Assembly (NCBI GenBank): GCA_038503065.1
Contig: JBCAMK010000003.1
Span: 372,001-436,000 of the forward strand
DNA: 64,000 bases
Direction: 5' to 3'
Source of the DNA: Paragyromitra xinjiangensis
Lineage: Eukaryota > Ascomycota > Pezizomycetes > Pezizales > Discinaceae
A model generated the notes under the pieces. The model was not told the origin of the DNA and did not search any database. It was given only the letters and a program-made list of their open reading frames with translations. How positions within the stretch are numbered: the first letter of the stretch is position 1; each line of letters starts with the position of its first letter. This document shows positions 34,687 through 45,606 of the stretch, one piece after another. Both the position numbers and the translations under genes were made by a program.

Positions 34687-37678
34687 GAATTTAGTTTTCC
34701 TTTGGTCGCATGAGCAACCCCACCATTAACCTGGTGCCAAGCCAAGCCAATAATGCTCACATTCGCTCACTAGCACATCATTGCCGGCGGAGGCTTGGTT
34801 TTACAACTTGACTTGCAATATGGTATCTTTTCTTAACTTCAACTGTATATATTTGGAGGGTTTTAAGGCGTTCTCTGTGGGTTTGGGGTTTGGGATCTTG
34901 CTGGGTTGATACCTCTCGTTTTAGCGGACTTTTCATCTTGCCTTCAATTTCTTCTGCTTGGCTTTAGCGATGTCGATGTTACCAACGAATTTTTTCTGTC
35001 TTACTAGCTCTTGGAGACAAATCCGTACAAAAATCTAACGATTATGAGTTGGTGTATGCCGAACCAACACCTATCACTCGAAGCCGATACTAGCTTCCCC
35101 TCATTCTGTACTCTGTGAAATCAGCACTACTTGCGCATGCTACCAATAAAACTCGTTTATATGCATATTTCAGCCGCGAAAGTGCAAAACCATGCATCGA
35201 AGAAGCAAAGCTTGGTCTTCAAGACACTGCTAGCTTCCACCCCGCATTGTTATTAATAGAAGCTCCATTGATATCTAGCGGTCAGATGTTTCTCGATAAC
35301 GGTATCTTCCGAGGATATGACAAACGACATCTTTATCATATCGGGAAATTTGAAGGTTACGATCAGGCAAGGCAGCCGAGCCTAGGTATTCGTATTGTAG
35401 GCTAATACCTGAGGATATTGGCTAGGAACCCGGGAGTCATAGATATGGCGTACACTTTGCTTGTGTGACGGAATTGAGGTACCACAAGGGTATCCTAAGA
35501 ATCTTAGACACTGCATGGATGCCGAAAGATCTAAGATGTTACAGAACCACTTGGAATACTCCCGTCACGCGTTACGCATCCGACGTTCTGTGGACTAAGC
35601 TAGCTAGAGTCAAATTATAGCCACTCACGGTTGGATACGATTATGCTAAAAAGCTTTTTCTGCCAGAAAATTTCTGTTTTTGAAAAGAGCGCGAATCACT
35701 GTTAATCCCCACTACGTGTATCTTCCCTGTATACCTAGCTCTCATACCTGTGGCCTCCTCTCATATGTCGTTCCAACGCCCCTAGCACACCATGTTCTAT
35801 TTTTACCTTCTCTTGTGTTCAGGGCTAGTAGGCCAAGAACGGCGGAAAGGTTTTCGGGGAAGTCCAAGTCGATTGTTCCTTTCAACACATGAATACTTTG
35901 CAGATTGTAGAACATTAGAAGTCTTTTACCCGGAGGGGGAGAGTTAAGTGACAAGTCAATTCTCCGCTGCACTCGCTGAATCTATTTCAAGACTTTTCTT
36001 GGCACGCTGTTCCGTGGGACTTGATAGCTAGCCAGTTACTTTCTTTTTCATATGTACGTGTTATCGACCTCCCAATCTTTAAGTTGCTTTTAATCAGACA
36101 TACAGCTTCTGGTAGAAATATTGTAGATACGGGGGTTTTACGAGCATGGATTCTATGACCAATTATCACCTAGGATCTTCTCTAGAAGCCCCGGGTGATA
36201 GTGGGTCCCGAATCTCAACGCCTACGCTTCTACATTCATTCTGCGGGAGGTTGTGCCCCTAAGACCACAGGCACCGATCGCTAGAAACGTAATCTTCTAT
36301 CATGGAATTATGAATCTTAGGTCTCAGGGGTAGGAAGTACTAGTTATCTAATTTATTTGACCTGTCAGGGATAGTTCTCAACGATTACTTGCTTCTTATT
36401 GGACTTTAGTATAGTGTGAGTAAGATATAATTTACTTGAGCTCGCTGTAACGATGCTAGAAGAGTCTAGGACCTCGTTAGTAGCCCGGGAGCATACCTCT
36501 AGTGCATAAAAGCTGAAATAGCCCTGAAGCTCTTGGCAATTTACGAGTCCCGATGAACCTCCTCGGTATACGCCTGTGCAGTTTCATATGGCAGAATGCG
36601 GATGCTCTAGGCTACACTAGAACCTTCTGGGTATTTTGGGCAAGTGGACACGAGACTGTTGGGAGAAGGCTTCAACTATCGTGGGATGTATTGTACCTGA
36701 CATATCACAAGGTGCTCGCGTGAGAAAAGAGTTCTCGTAGGTTCCTGCAGCGGCCTTGGTATCTAATTATTGTACTAGCTATGAACTTATCAAACCATTT
36801 TCCCGAAAAACTCGAGGGATCCTAAAAGAAACTCCTCTTGCCAGAAAGAAGATCAAGCTCTCCGGACCTGAGTGACACACGAAAACACTTTCCACACCCA
36901 GCTCCTCCAGCTTTCCCTAAGAAGTATGAACCATCCCAGCATAAGCTTTCCTAGAGCTCTTAGAAACTCAAACTTTGCCTCTAGCTTGGGATTGCGGCTC
37001 GTGGAGCTAGTTCGTGGCCATAATATAATGTAAGTAACCGAGGAACCTGTCAACTGGACAAAGAGGTGAACGTACCCCCACCATCATTCTGACTTCACCT
37101 CAAACTCATGGATTAGCATGATTGATATATTGTGTGTCGCTGGCCGCCAAATTACTTTACTCCACGAAGCAGTTATATTCTCTATTTCAACTATATTATA
37201 CTATATTTCCCCTCGGCCGCTACACGAAGCAAGCTCTCTACCTGGAGGGCAGGCCTTATCTTCAGTTCCGAGATTGAAGATATTCATGATTTTAAAATCG
37301 ATACATTGGTCTACTATTCAACAAAAACCCGAAGATAAGTTCTTCCGAGATAGGGTTCTCTAGAATGGCAAATTTATCTCTAATCCGTCCAGAAAATTCT
37401 TATATATAGGTCGTTACTGCCTGGTACAACACCGTGGTGCAGCAAAGTTATGGCTACCGACGTCTTGTTAGGTGGTGTATTTTCATAAAAAGTACTCGCC
37501 CGACACCCCTCGTGGCACCCAGAGATGTCATAGTCTCATATTAAGTATCGAGAAATCTTAGCCCAGGCCAATTCATAAATTCTTTCCTTTCCTCCCTCTT
37601 GTTCGCTTCTCCATCATCCTAGGGACCCAGTCTCGGAAACCTATAGTCTTCCACCATCTGTCTAACTCAACGCTTAAA
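34687..37678. other. Gene-poor region
   Basis: 3 kb with no gene I can support. Frames reach 96 codons (35115-35405) but show no domain, and both strands are equally open. No clear repeat was recognised. Confidence 0.4.
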
Positions 37679-37936
37679 ATGTCATCACCTGGAAAAACCT
37701 ATAAGACTGAACCCACCATGACTGTTACGGCGGCAGATCAGAGCAGTACTGGTTGGCACGCGAACCATCCTGCGAATAAACCCCACCGCAGGAAATGTTG
37801 CGACAATTTCGGCAATTCGTTCTTTTACAGTCTCCACCGGGCTTACGCTGCTATTGCGGAGTGCTTTTGCTGGTGTGGAGGAATTGTTGGGGGTTCATGT
37901 TTGTGGTGTTGCGAATGTTGTGCTTATGGGAGATGA
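37679..37936 (+). CDS. Small Cys-rich protein, possible CYSTM-like tail
   Basis: A single exon of 85 aa starting in the good context AAAATGTCA after a CT-rich leader typical of fungal promoters. The N-terminal half is polar (TYKTEPTMTVTAADQSS, then HPANKPHRRKCCDNFGN). The C-terminal third is unusually Cys/Trp-rich: ECFCWCGGIVGGSCLWCCEC, ending CAYGR. There is no signal peptide. A polar head plus a short hydrophobic Cys-rich tail resembles CYSTM stress proteins or a palmitoylated membrane tail. It is not a secreted effector by sequence. The short length and lack of introns limit confidence. Confidence 0.5.
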   Translation: MSSPGKTYKTEPTMTVTAADQSSTGWHANHPANKPHRRKCCDNFGNSFFYSLHRAYAAIAECFCWCGGIVGGSCLWCCECCAYGR

Positions 37937-38803
37937 CGGAACGCTCAGGTACGTGATTTATGACAAATCCTTAGTCTCATTTCTAGCTTCTACTGGGCAG
38001 CAGCCGTAGGCAGTAGGGATGGGAACGAGCCTGGTGAATTCTTAGTTTGGATATTTATTTGGTAGTCTGGGAGACAGGTCCAAGAGGAAACGCTAGGCCG
38101 TGATATCGATGACCAAGGTAAGTGAAAATTTCTATAAAATTTCTGATTTCCGCATTAGATGTTCAATAAATTAATTGGTCTTTATGGTCTCAGTCCCGCT
38201 TTTGGTTTTCAGGTTTCCTCCAGGGGCTTTGGTGTGACCTTTCTTCGGGCTGAAGGGATTGTTTGGCGAATCTTTAGTAATCGATTAAGCTACTCGGGTG
38301 GTAGTAGAAGAGGTGGGTCCAAGTATAAATGCCAATACGGGCTAGTGTAGGCTTTTATTGGGTAGAAAGTATGTAGTAAATTGAAGCCCGCAATAAAAAA
38401 TTCTGCATGTATTTGTTTATGGCAATTCTCGAATGATTTGGTACTAATTGTGAATTGTTAAAACTGAGGTACTTTAGTTGATCCACTGCAGCTGTGCATG
38501 TGAGCCGAATTGGGGCGCGCATGAGGCTTATGCAAGTTTATTAGGGACCACGGATCAAAGTTATTCCGGGAGGCCTAACCCCACGAAGCCAAGTATCCCC
38601 GCTTATGCGAGTGACATAACAGGGAGCTTATTCCGACCTCCATAACTTCACCCTCAGATCCCGCATCTGAAACCCAGAGGTTCTCCTGTTTTTATATGAG
38701 TCACATATAACAAGATATCCACCCCCACTACCATCAATTTTGTTACGATAGGCAGCTTTTCAAGCAAATACAGGTCACCGTATACATAGCTATCAATCTC
38801 AAC
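37937..38803. other. Intergenic region with a dispersed repeat core
   Basis: Contains AGGGATGGGAACGAGCCT at 38015-38032. A 63-codon frame at 38159-38350 has no support. The last 100 bases should include the promoter of the decarboxylase gene. Confidence 0.4.
38015..38032 (+). repeat. Dispersed repeat core, copy 3
   Basis: AGGGATGGGAACGAGCCT matches 17 of 18 bases of the core at 21311-21328. A preceding TTAGTCTC (about 37971) echoes the left block of the other copies, but the rest is diverged and no TACATGTA follows closely. Confidence 0.5.
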
Positions 38804-40427
38804 ATGTCCTCCCAATCCACCCCCTCCGAGAATCCCATGTCTATATCTCCTGACGAACTTACCTCCCTCCTTTCTACTCTCCAATCCACCATAATATCAA
38901 CTTACCTCCCCACCACTCCCCCACACGTTCTCCCCCCAACCTCAACTCTTCAAACTGCATCCTCCACTCTTCCCCAATCCCTTCCCACCTCTGGCCTCGG
39001 TACAACCGCCCTTACGTCTCACCTCCTGAACGACCTCCTCCCCGCCTTCAATGCATCCTCCACTTCCCCCCATTACTACGGATTCGTAACCGGCGGCACT
39101 ACCCCCGCCGCCCTCCTCGCTGACATCCTCGTCTCCCTCGCAGACCAAAACGTCCAAGTCCACCTCCCCACCGACACACTTTCGACAAAAATTGAGGACC
39201 TCGCACTAGGAATGCTACTCGAGTTATTCCACCTCGACAAATCCGAATGGCTCGGACGAACCTTCACCACCGGCGCGACAGCCAGTAATATCCTCGGTCT
39301 GGCATGTGGACGTGAGTACCTCCTCCAGGAGGCACTGAAACGTGCTGGATATGCAGACGGTGAGAATTCAGTGGGTGAGCTTGGTATTCTTGGAGCTTGC
39401 ATAGATGCTGGCGTAACGGGGATTCAGGTCCTCTCTGCAGCACCGCATAGCTCGATTGCGAAAGCAGCGTCTGTGGTTGGTATTGGGCGGAAGCAAGTCT
39501 ATATTATATCGTGGTCTGACGAGCCGTGGGAGTTTGACTTGGAGGAATTAGAAGAGCGGCTAGGGGTGGGCAGGGAGAGGGGGATTGTGAGTATCGTGGT
39601 AGTGGGGTTTGGGGAGGTGAATACAGGGCGGTTTACCACCGGTCTAAGGGAGATTCGGAGGATTGTGGATGAGTATGGTGGGTGGCTGCATGTTGATGCT
39701 GCGTTTGGGATTTTTGCAAGGGTGTTGGAAGGTGTGGAGGGGGAGTTGGGTGAAGTCGCGAAGTGGGCTGATGGGTTGGAGTGCGCGGATAGTATTTCGG
39801 GGGATGGGCATAAGCTTCTTAATGTGGTAAGTTACTGATCAAATTATTTCCCCAGACAAATATTGCGTCTAACACTGGTATCTTTAGCCGTATGACTGTG
39901 GCTTCTTCTTTACTCGCACCCCCGCTCTCCTCCAATCCACATTTATCAACACCGCTCCATACCTCGCTGCACCACCCTCTGCGCTCAATACTATTCCATC
40001 TCCACTCAATATTGGCCTTGAGAACTCCAGGCGCTTCCGCGCCCTCCCTGTTTATGCTTCTCTCGCTGCCTATGGTTCCTCTGGGTACCGTGACATGGTG
40101 ACCCGATTGGTCCTTCACGCAAGAGCAATTGCGAGACACATCTACGGCCATCCGGCTTATGACCTTCTCCCGGTTAGCGAAGATGAAGATGAAAATACAG
40201 TGATAGGGAAGGTATTTATTGTAGTACTGTTTAGGGCGAAGGAGGAGAAATTAAATAAGGTGCTGAAAGAGAAGATTAATGCAAGTGGAAAGATGTATGT
40301 GGGTGGAACCATCTGGGATGGACGGGAGGCGGTGAGGGTTGCGGTGGGGAATTGGAGGGTTGATGCAGGGGAGAAGGGTTGGGAGGTTGTAAGAGAAGTT
40401 TTAGAGAGTGTTTTGGAAGGGGTATAA
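38804..40427 (+). CDS. Group II pyridoxal-phosphate-dependent decarboxylase
   Basis: Exons 38804-39826 and 39888-40427 (61-nt intron with a TCTAAC branch site) give 520 aa, a normal length for the group II family (glutamate, aromatic amino acid and related decarboxylases). Visible family features are HYYGFVTGGTTPAALLADIL, the FTTGATASNILGLACGRE substrate/PLP region, the HVDAAFG motif whose Asp contacts the pyridine nitrogen, and SGDGHKLLNVPYDCG with the Schiff-base Lys at residue 337. The intron lies directly after HKLLNV. The substrate cannot be deduced; these fungal proteins are more diverged than canonical glutamate decarboxylase and lack its calmodulin tail. Cytosolic location is expected, as no targeting signal is seen. 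Codon choice changes from C-ending to more G-rich within exon 1, a pattern also seen in other genes here. Confidence 0.92.
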
Positions 40428-40858
40428 AAAAGTTGTTGTTTATAGGCTTTTGGCGAGAGGCTTGTGCTATTTGATACCATGGTAGGTCATGGGGGATCAT
40501 TCGATTTGTACAGTTGTCGTATGCGTTTTTTTCGGATCAATACTAGACGAAGTGAAAGGACAGTCACAATATCGTGTGAATGATACGGAAACGAGATCGA
40601 GACGTGCCCACAGGAGCGTAGAGCGAGGATAGCCCTCCCATATGTTGTGGAAATCCACTCATCGTACTCCAGGTGTACCGTGAATCTATCGAATCAAGGT
40701 AGACAAATCCCAGTCAGGTACCAGTCCGAGTGATTTGATATGACCTAAACAAGGGTTCCGTACCTCGGCTATCACTAGCGCTTATCGGCAAACGCTAGCC
40801 AAAAATTAACTAGCGTACTGCTGCCAGGCAACGGTAACTAAGCGAACCTGCTCACCAA

Positions 40859-40871
40859 TTCTCGAACATTC
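40859..40871 (+). promoter_or_regulatory. Heat-shock element
   Basis: TTCTCGAACATTC is a perfect three-unit TTCnnGAAnnTTC array, the binding site of heat-shock factor Hsf1. It lies 160 bp upstream of the TATA box and 305 bp upstream of the Hsp20 start codon. Additional GAA/TTC half-sites follow downstream. Confidence 0.75.
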
Positions 40872-41018
40872 TCCCCACTTCCGCAAAGCTCTCGAAACCT
40901 CCTTCGTAATTCAATCGTACACTCTCGAATACTCTTGATCCTGACAGAGCAGAATACTTACGCATCACAAGAAGATACCAGAGCACTTCAGATGACTCTT
41001 ATAATAGCAGATACAGGT

Positions 41019-41025
41019 TATAAAA
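41019..41025 (+). promoter_or_regulatory. TATA box of the Hsp20 gene
   Basis: TATAAAA, 151 bp upstream of the start codon, followed by a G-rich run. TATA boxes are typical of strongly inducible stress genes in fungi. Confidence 0.6.
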
Positions 41026-41175
41026 CGGGGGGATTTCTCTTGTCACTAACACTCTCATCATCAGAAAATCAGAATACAAAGCAAGTACCTCCTTTGAGAA
41101 AAAGCACCTAAACGATTACCAAAATATCCAAACCTCTTTATATCATCCCAGACACACATTATTCACAAACCTAAA

Positions 41176-41742
41176 ATGCCTCACTTCATATATCCAGTCC
41201 ATGCCTCTTTCTTCGGCTTCCCTGAGCAGCGACGGACGTTTTCTCCCAAGTTCGATATCCACGAAACCGATAAAGCCTATGTCCTCGAAGGCGAGCTCCC
41301 AGGTCTAGAAAAGTCGAACCTAAGTATCGAGTTCACTGATCCCGTCACTCTCCTCATCAAGGGACACACCGAAAAGTCATACACAACTCCCTCAGAGTCT
41401 CCCGCCACGGTTGAGAAGTCTTCCGCTCCAACGTCCGAGTCAAGGTCATCGTCGCCAACTAGATCACTGAAGCCGACTGTCGAAGACGAGAAAGAAGAAG
41501 GATCCTCATCCACACCAGCAGTTGCTGCTGAGGCGCCTTCGAAGAAAAGTGTTATCGAGAAGCAGAAGGAGTTTAGGCCCAGACAGTGGGTTTCTGAGCG
41601 GACTGTTGGTGGATTCCAGAGATCATTTACGTTCCCGGCTGGAATAGATCAGGATGCAGTGACAGCGGGCTTGGAGCATGGTGTTTTGAGAATAGAGGTG
41701 CCAAAGAGGGCACCGGTTACGAGGAGGATAGAGATTCAGTAG
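41176..41742 (+). CDS. Small heat-shock protein, Hsp20/alpha-crystallin family (Hsp30-like)
   Basis: A single exon of 188 aa. The alpha-crystallin domain starts at FSPKFDIHETDKAYVLEGEL and PGLEKSNLSIEF and resumes after an insert with the hallmark GGFQRSFTFPAGIDQDAVTA, then GLEHGVLRIEVPK. The C-terminal RRIEIQ supplies the I-x-I-type motif that docks sHSP dimers into oligomers. A low-complexity insert of about 65 residues, rich in Ser, Thr, Glu and Ala (about 70-135), splits the domain, as in the Hsp30 type of filamentous fungi. It should act as an ATP-independent holdase. The upstream heat-shock element and TATA box fit heat induction. Confidence 0.94.
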   Translation: MPHFIYPVHASFFGFPEQRRTFSPKFDIHETDKAYVLEGELPGLEKSNLSIEFTDPVTLLIKGHTEKSYTTPSESPATVEKSSAPTSESRSSSPTRSLKPTVEDEKEEGSSSTPAVAAEAPSKKSVIEKQKEFRPRQWVSERTVGGFQRSFTFPAGIDQDAVTAGLEHGVLRIEVPKRAPVTRRIEIQ

Positions 41743-42192
41743 ATCTACACTTAATTGTTAGTTACTGTGTTTTTTTCTTTCGGCTGTATAACAGATAGTT
41801 TCGTTTTTTGGAGCGTTATTATTATTTGTTCGACTAGATTCTTACGAGAGATTAATTTGAATATACCATCTTATTACGATATAATTCTGCCTTGTGACTA
41901 GGGCCCGTCCCAAATCAGTATAAACTTCCACCCACTTTCAAGATAAACAGCAATACGGCGTCGTTTCTCTCGCCGGCCGCTGTATCCCCTTGTCCAGTAC
42001 TCGTAGATCTTACCCGGTCCAAGCGTCGATCCAGTTCACTTGCGGATACGAGCAATTAGTACCTACTGCACGGCTACCGCCTTGTCCACTATGACATCAC
42101 CAATAGCTCCGATATCGAAACTTATATGTTTCGCACCACGCCCTTTCTTCACTCCATAAAATAATTACAAAAAAACCATCCTATACCCCACG
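41743..42192. other. Intergenic region
   Basis: 450 bp with no gene; includes the terminator region of Hsp20 and the promoter of the NTF2-like gene. Confidence 0.5.
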
Positions 42193-42767
42193 ATGACTGA
42201 CTACCAATCCCTAAAATCCGCTGCAGCAGCTCTCTGCACAGACTTCGCAGAAGAAAAAAACGCGCACACACTCCTCTCCCATTTCAGCGCTCACGAGTCC
42301 CCAATAGCAATCGAGTACGGCCTCTCCTGTCTCGCCCCGTTCCTTGGACGTGAATTCAAAGGCGCGGGCGAAATTAAGGAGTACTTTCAGCTTCTTTCGG
42401 ATCAGCTAACATTTCGAAACATGGAGTTTGACGAGTACGTAGTTGACACGCAACAGCTGAAGGTTTCTGTAAAAGGAAAAGCAAGGTTTATCTGGACTTC
42501 GACGGGGGAGGCTTGGAATGAAACGTTCACGTATACGTTGGATTTTGTGAAGGAGGATGGAGACGTGTTGAAGGTGAGGAGGTATCAGGTTTGGGCAGAT
42601 AGTGGTGCTGGTGAGTATCTTCGGATGTTATGGTAGTGGTGATGGGTTCTTTGTGTCTTTGTGTGCTGATTCTAAATGCCTGGGGCTGTGGGGTTCTTAT
42701 AGCGTATTTGGCACGGAATGGAAAGCTTAAGGAGTGTGCTTCGAGTGAGCGAAGAGGATCGATTTGA
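42193..42767 (+). CDS. NTF2-like (SnoaL-type) protein
   Basis: Exons 42193-42610 and 42703-42767 (92-nt intron) give 160 aa. The size and strand-turn pattern fit the NTF2-like/SnoaL fold: an N-terminal helix region LSHFSAHESPIAIEYGLSCL, a conserved FLGREFKGAGEIKEYFQLL, FRNMEFDEYVVDTQQLKVSV and GKARFIWTSTGEAWNETFTY. The intron lies in the last strand; splicing gives WADSGAAYLARNGKLKE, which matches the family C-terminus, whereas reading through ends differently at 42636. These small alpha+beta-barrel proteins are enzymes (isomerases, dehydratases) or binding proteins; the ligand is not evident. Probably cytosolic. Confidence 0.75.
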
Positions 42768-44348
42768 GAGGCTTAGAGGGGGTAATGGTGTTTGTGGTTT
42801 GGAGAGAATTTAGGAAACTCAAAATATAATATGTACTGTAGGGAACGTTAGATCTTAATTGTAGAGTCAGCTGAGACGGAGCCTACACTTAGTATGAATG
42901 GGAAACTATTTACTAGTACCAACGAGGGCTCTTGCACTAATAAAATAAGTTATCAGCACAAATTACATTCCCAACTTCCTCAAGCTCAGTATCTACTACC
43001 CGGATGTTTCTGTATTATCTGCCGAGGAAGGGACCATCCCAACAAATCCCATGATCCGACGAATACCTCGAGTGATCTCTCATGTACAGCACGCCCTATT
43101 GTGCATCTAGCCACCGTTTCCACTCGACGGGGCCGTGTCATAATGATGTTCTGTAAAAGGTCTAATGCCAATTCATAGGGGAAACCATTTTTTCCCCCGG
43201 AATTCCCTCGACGAGTCCCCAGCGCCCCAACTTCTCACAAATTCGAATTTATTTGCCGTATCTTCATTAGTATAAGTCTGGTAATGAGATTGAATCGAGA
43301 ATATGAAGTCATTTCTTAAACTGTTTTAGGAAACTACGAAGATCAAAATAGTTAAATGTGGGTCTTACACGGTTGAGCTGTGCCGCCAACGGGCTTATTG
43401 CCGCCGCGTCGAGAATTATGTGAAGCATATCATGGATTCGTGAACCCAGTCCCACGGTTACATGTAGTTGCAGATGGCTCGGGCAGCGTGAGTCACTCTT
43501 TATTCCTAATGCAGTCTATGCTTAAATTTCGTTTATCGGCTATGGAAAAAGAGACACTGTCACGGGGGAGTAGAGTGTTGGCGAACCCCAAGAAAAAACC
43601 ATGTCTCTATCTCTAAAATGTGGATTAAATGTACCTGCAGGTGGCACATATCATGACAGTATCCCTGTAGATAGCAGCAATGTTGTACAACCATCATGCT
43701 CAAAGAGGCTGCTAGAGTTCAGCCTTTTATATTTATTATAGTGCGTAGCTCACGATCCTGATCAGTTCAGTCGTTTGCAGTGTTAAAACAACACTTCGCA
43801 GGGCCGGCGGCCCATAGACCTCTGCTTCGTCCCCTGCCATAACTTGGCGTCAGGAAATTTAGGTTTCTAGCTGCAATAGATTGACATAATCCCCATAATC
43901 CCCAGACCATCTCATTTCCTCTTCCTGCGTTGGCGCCATTGTTCTCTAGTCCCACTGCCATTTCCCTTTCGCCATTCTTGACACCAACCGTTTCTTGTTC
44001 TGTGCGTCCGCTCCTTACAGTTAATTATTTAAGATGTACTTCGGGGGTGGGGAAAAGTCTGTCACTAGGTGGCCGTGCTGGCAGTGCGAAACTTGACCGC
44101 CAACTCAACTCAAGACTTAAAATTTTACAGCAACCTTACAGAAAGTAGAGAGGCTTCAGAGATAAAGAAAATTAAAGGTTACTTAACGAAAGAAGGACCC
44201 CAGAGTGTTAAGGGTGAAGGGAAGAACCGGCGCTAGCACCGCCACCTGGTGACAGACTTTCCCCCACACCCGTAGTGCTAGGGAAATTTAAGTATTCGGA
44301 TGCCAAGAAGCCATAGGGTAAGGAACTGTGGCGCCCTTCGCTTACACG
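42768..44348. other. Gene-poor region
   Basis: No gene can be supported. Contains one TACATGTA at 43459-43466. Frames up to 94 codons lack domain signal. Confidence 0.4.
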
Positions 44349-44460
44349 GGCGCGGACTAACTAAACTAAACTAAACTAGCACGAGTCTGCCTACAGATAA
44401 TAGGTTAGTCACCGCACCCGGGAAAGAACTCCACAGGTACTCACCTTCAATCACACAATG
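44349..44460 (-). repeat. Shared 3' flank of the cassette family, unit 2
   Basis: On the minus strand it reads TGATTGAAGGTGAGTACC, then a proline/glycine-free spacer ending TATTATCTGTAGGCAGACTC, GTGCTAGTTTAG repeats and TTAGTCCGCGCCCG. Matching flanks lie at 45720-45800 (unit 1) and 10129-10195. GTGAGT and CTGTAG look like intron ends, so a 3' intron may be part of the flank. Confidence 0.65.
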
Positions 44461-44523
44461 CCTACTTTCCAAGTACCCCCGCACCTCCGACCAAGTCTCG
44501 GAACAGATCCCTGTTGCGACAGT

Positions 44524-44845
44524 TTACCTCCAAGTCATAACGACCCCGATAAACTTCTTCAATTGGCTCTGTCGAGATCCAATGTTGCCCACAACAGGCA
44601 GACCGCGCGCCTGAAGTAGTTGGTTCAGCTCGCCTGCTATCTGCATCCTTTCGAGGTTGATTGCCATCGAGGCATGGGCTCGTGCAACATTATTCATGTC
44701 GGCTGCCATAGCGAGAAAGTCAGGCTGTTCTTGAGAGCCATGTTTCTGTTCATTATCGTCAATAATGAACGGGGGGATTAAGCGATGCGTCAACCAGGTG
44801 TACTCACATTTCTGTATTCGTCTAGCTGGGAGGATGATTCGAGTA
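44524..44845 (-). CDS. Gene fragment of unknown function in cassette unit 2
   Basis: A frame ending at 44524 codes for a helical segment containing FLAMAADMNNVARAHASMAI and LERMQIAGELNQLLQARGL, which could form a coiled coil. Upstream, GAATACAGAAAT is followed by donor GTGAGTACAC and an acceptor AACAG before AAACATGG; splicing would join EYRN to KHGSQEQPDF and remove the apparent start at 44793. The 5' part seems to have been lost where the MITE at 44846 sits. The 3' flank is the same as that of the PD-(D/E)XK-like gene next door, although the coding sequence is unrelated. Family not recognised; probably a truncated gene. Confidence 0.35.
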
Positions 44846-45019
44846 CAGTAAAATCGCCCTATAAGGGTTTGGGTTACAAGGATACTCGCCTTATAAGGGT
44901 ATGGTTCCGACCCCGACAGGGGTGATTTTGTGTGCAGTGGGTCTTTTTATATAAGAGTAAGTGCTCTATAAGGATAAGGGATTACTCCCATTTCATACCC
45001 TTATAGGGCGATTGTACCG
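44846..45019. mobile_element. MITE, 174 bp, pogo/Tc1-mariner type (TA target site)
   Basis: Termini CAGTAAAATCGCCCTATAAG and (inverted) CGGTACAATCGCCCTATAAG match over about 23 bp with two differences and are flanked by TA on each side (44844-44845 and 45020-45021). CAGT-type ends with a CCCTATAAGGG inner part are typical of fungal pogo/Fot1 families. Internal variants of CTATAAGG recur in the body. There is no coding capacity. Confidence 0.88.
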
Positions 45020-45062
45020 TAGCGAAATCTCACGATAGTTGTCTGTACACAGAGGGCTGTAC

Positions 45063-45088
45063 GCCGTGTGGTTTACAAACGTCCGTCG
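45063..45088 (+). repeat. 26-bp direct repeat flanking the PD-(D/E)XK-like gene (copy 1)
   Basis: GCCGTGTGGTTTACAAACGT plus CCGTCG is exactly repeated at 46637-46662. Both copies lie in the same orientation on either side of the gene at 45798-46544. Each is the 5' leader of one cassette unit when read on the minus strand. Confidence 0.8.
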
Positions 45089-45155
45089 GAGTGTGTAGAA
45101 TGGATGGTTTCCGGTCCATATGCCACGGTCGAGGCCGGGTAATGCTCTCAGAACG

Positions 45156-45290
45156 GTTGCCTGATCGAGCGGTTTGGCCAGGACTCTGTGCCAAGGGTTA
45201 GGTCTCTGTGCCAGGACCACCTTATACTGTGACGTGTATTCTACAGTCTCAACAAATGTCGCCTGTGCCAGGTGCCAGCTTTTGTCTAGG
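45156..45290 (-). repeat. Dispersed repeat R, copy 3
   Basis: Reverse complement of the sequence at 9448-9573, including CCTAGACAAAAGCTGGCAC and TAGAATACACGTCACAGTAT. It contains a short internal duplication of GGCACAGAG not present in copy 1. It separates cassette unit 1 (gene at 45798-46544) from unit 2. Confidence 0.8.
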
Positions 45291-45402
45291 AATCATATAG
45301 CTGCTGGCGCAGTCTAGAGTAGACAAAAGCAAGTGTTCCTACACGCCGGTGTTACCCGGCTTAACCCAGTGTTCCCTCGTTCCTTGGTCACAAGTACTGG
45401 AT

Positions 45403-45606
45403 ACGGTCGGATGGCGTACAGGGTCAGGCTTGGCAAGGACTATTGAAAGGGTACGGATTTTCAGTACCTTTTTTATAGTCCTGTACCCTCTCAATAGCCC
45501 GTATATAGCTCTTAGAAACAAGTACAAAAAACGAGCGCCCTACCTATAGTCCTGTACCCTCTCAATAGTCCTTGCCAAGCCTGACCCTTGTCCGCCGTCC
45601 GACCGT
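45403..45606. mobile_element. Inverted-repeat element, about 204 bp (MITE-like)
   Basis: The left arm (ACGGTCGGATGGCGTACAGG, continuing GTCAGGCTTGGCAAGGACTA) is inverted at the right end, with about 52-bp arms and a few mismatches. A third partial copy of the arm end (TAGTCCTGTACCCTCTCAAT) lies in the middle at 45476-45495. No target duplication is clear. An RNA across it would fold into a strong hairpin. Confidence 0.75.

Larger units (their letters stand above)
40428..41175 (+). promoter_or_regulatory. Promoter region of the Hsp20 gene
   Basis: Holds a canonical heat-shock element (40859-40871), further TTC/GAA half-sites around 40890-40940, a TATA box (41019-41025) and an A-rich leader. 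No gene is present. Confidence 0.6.
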
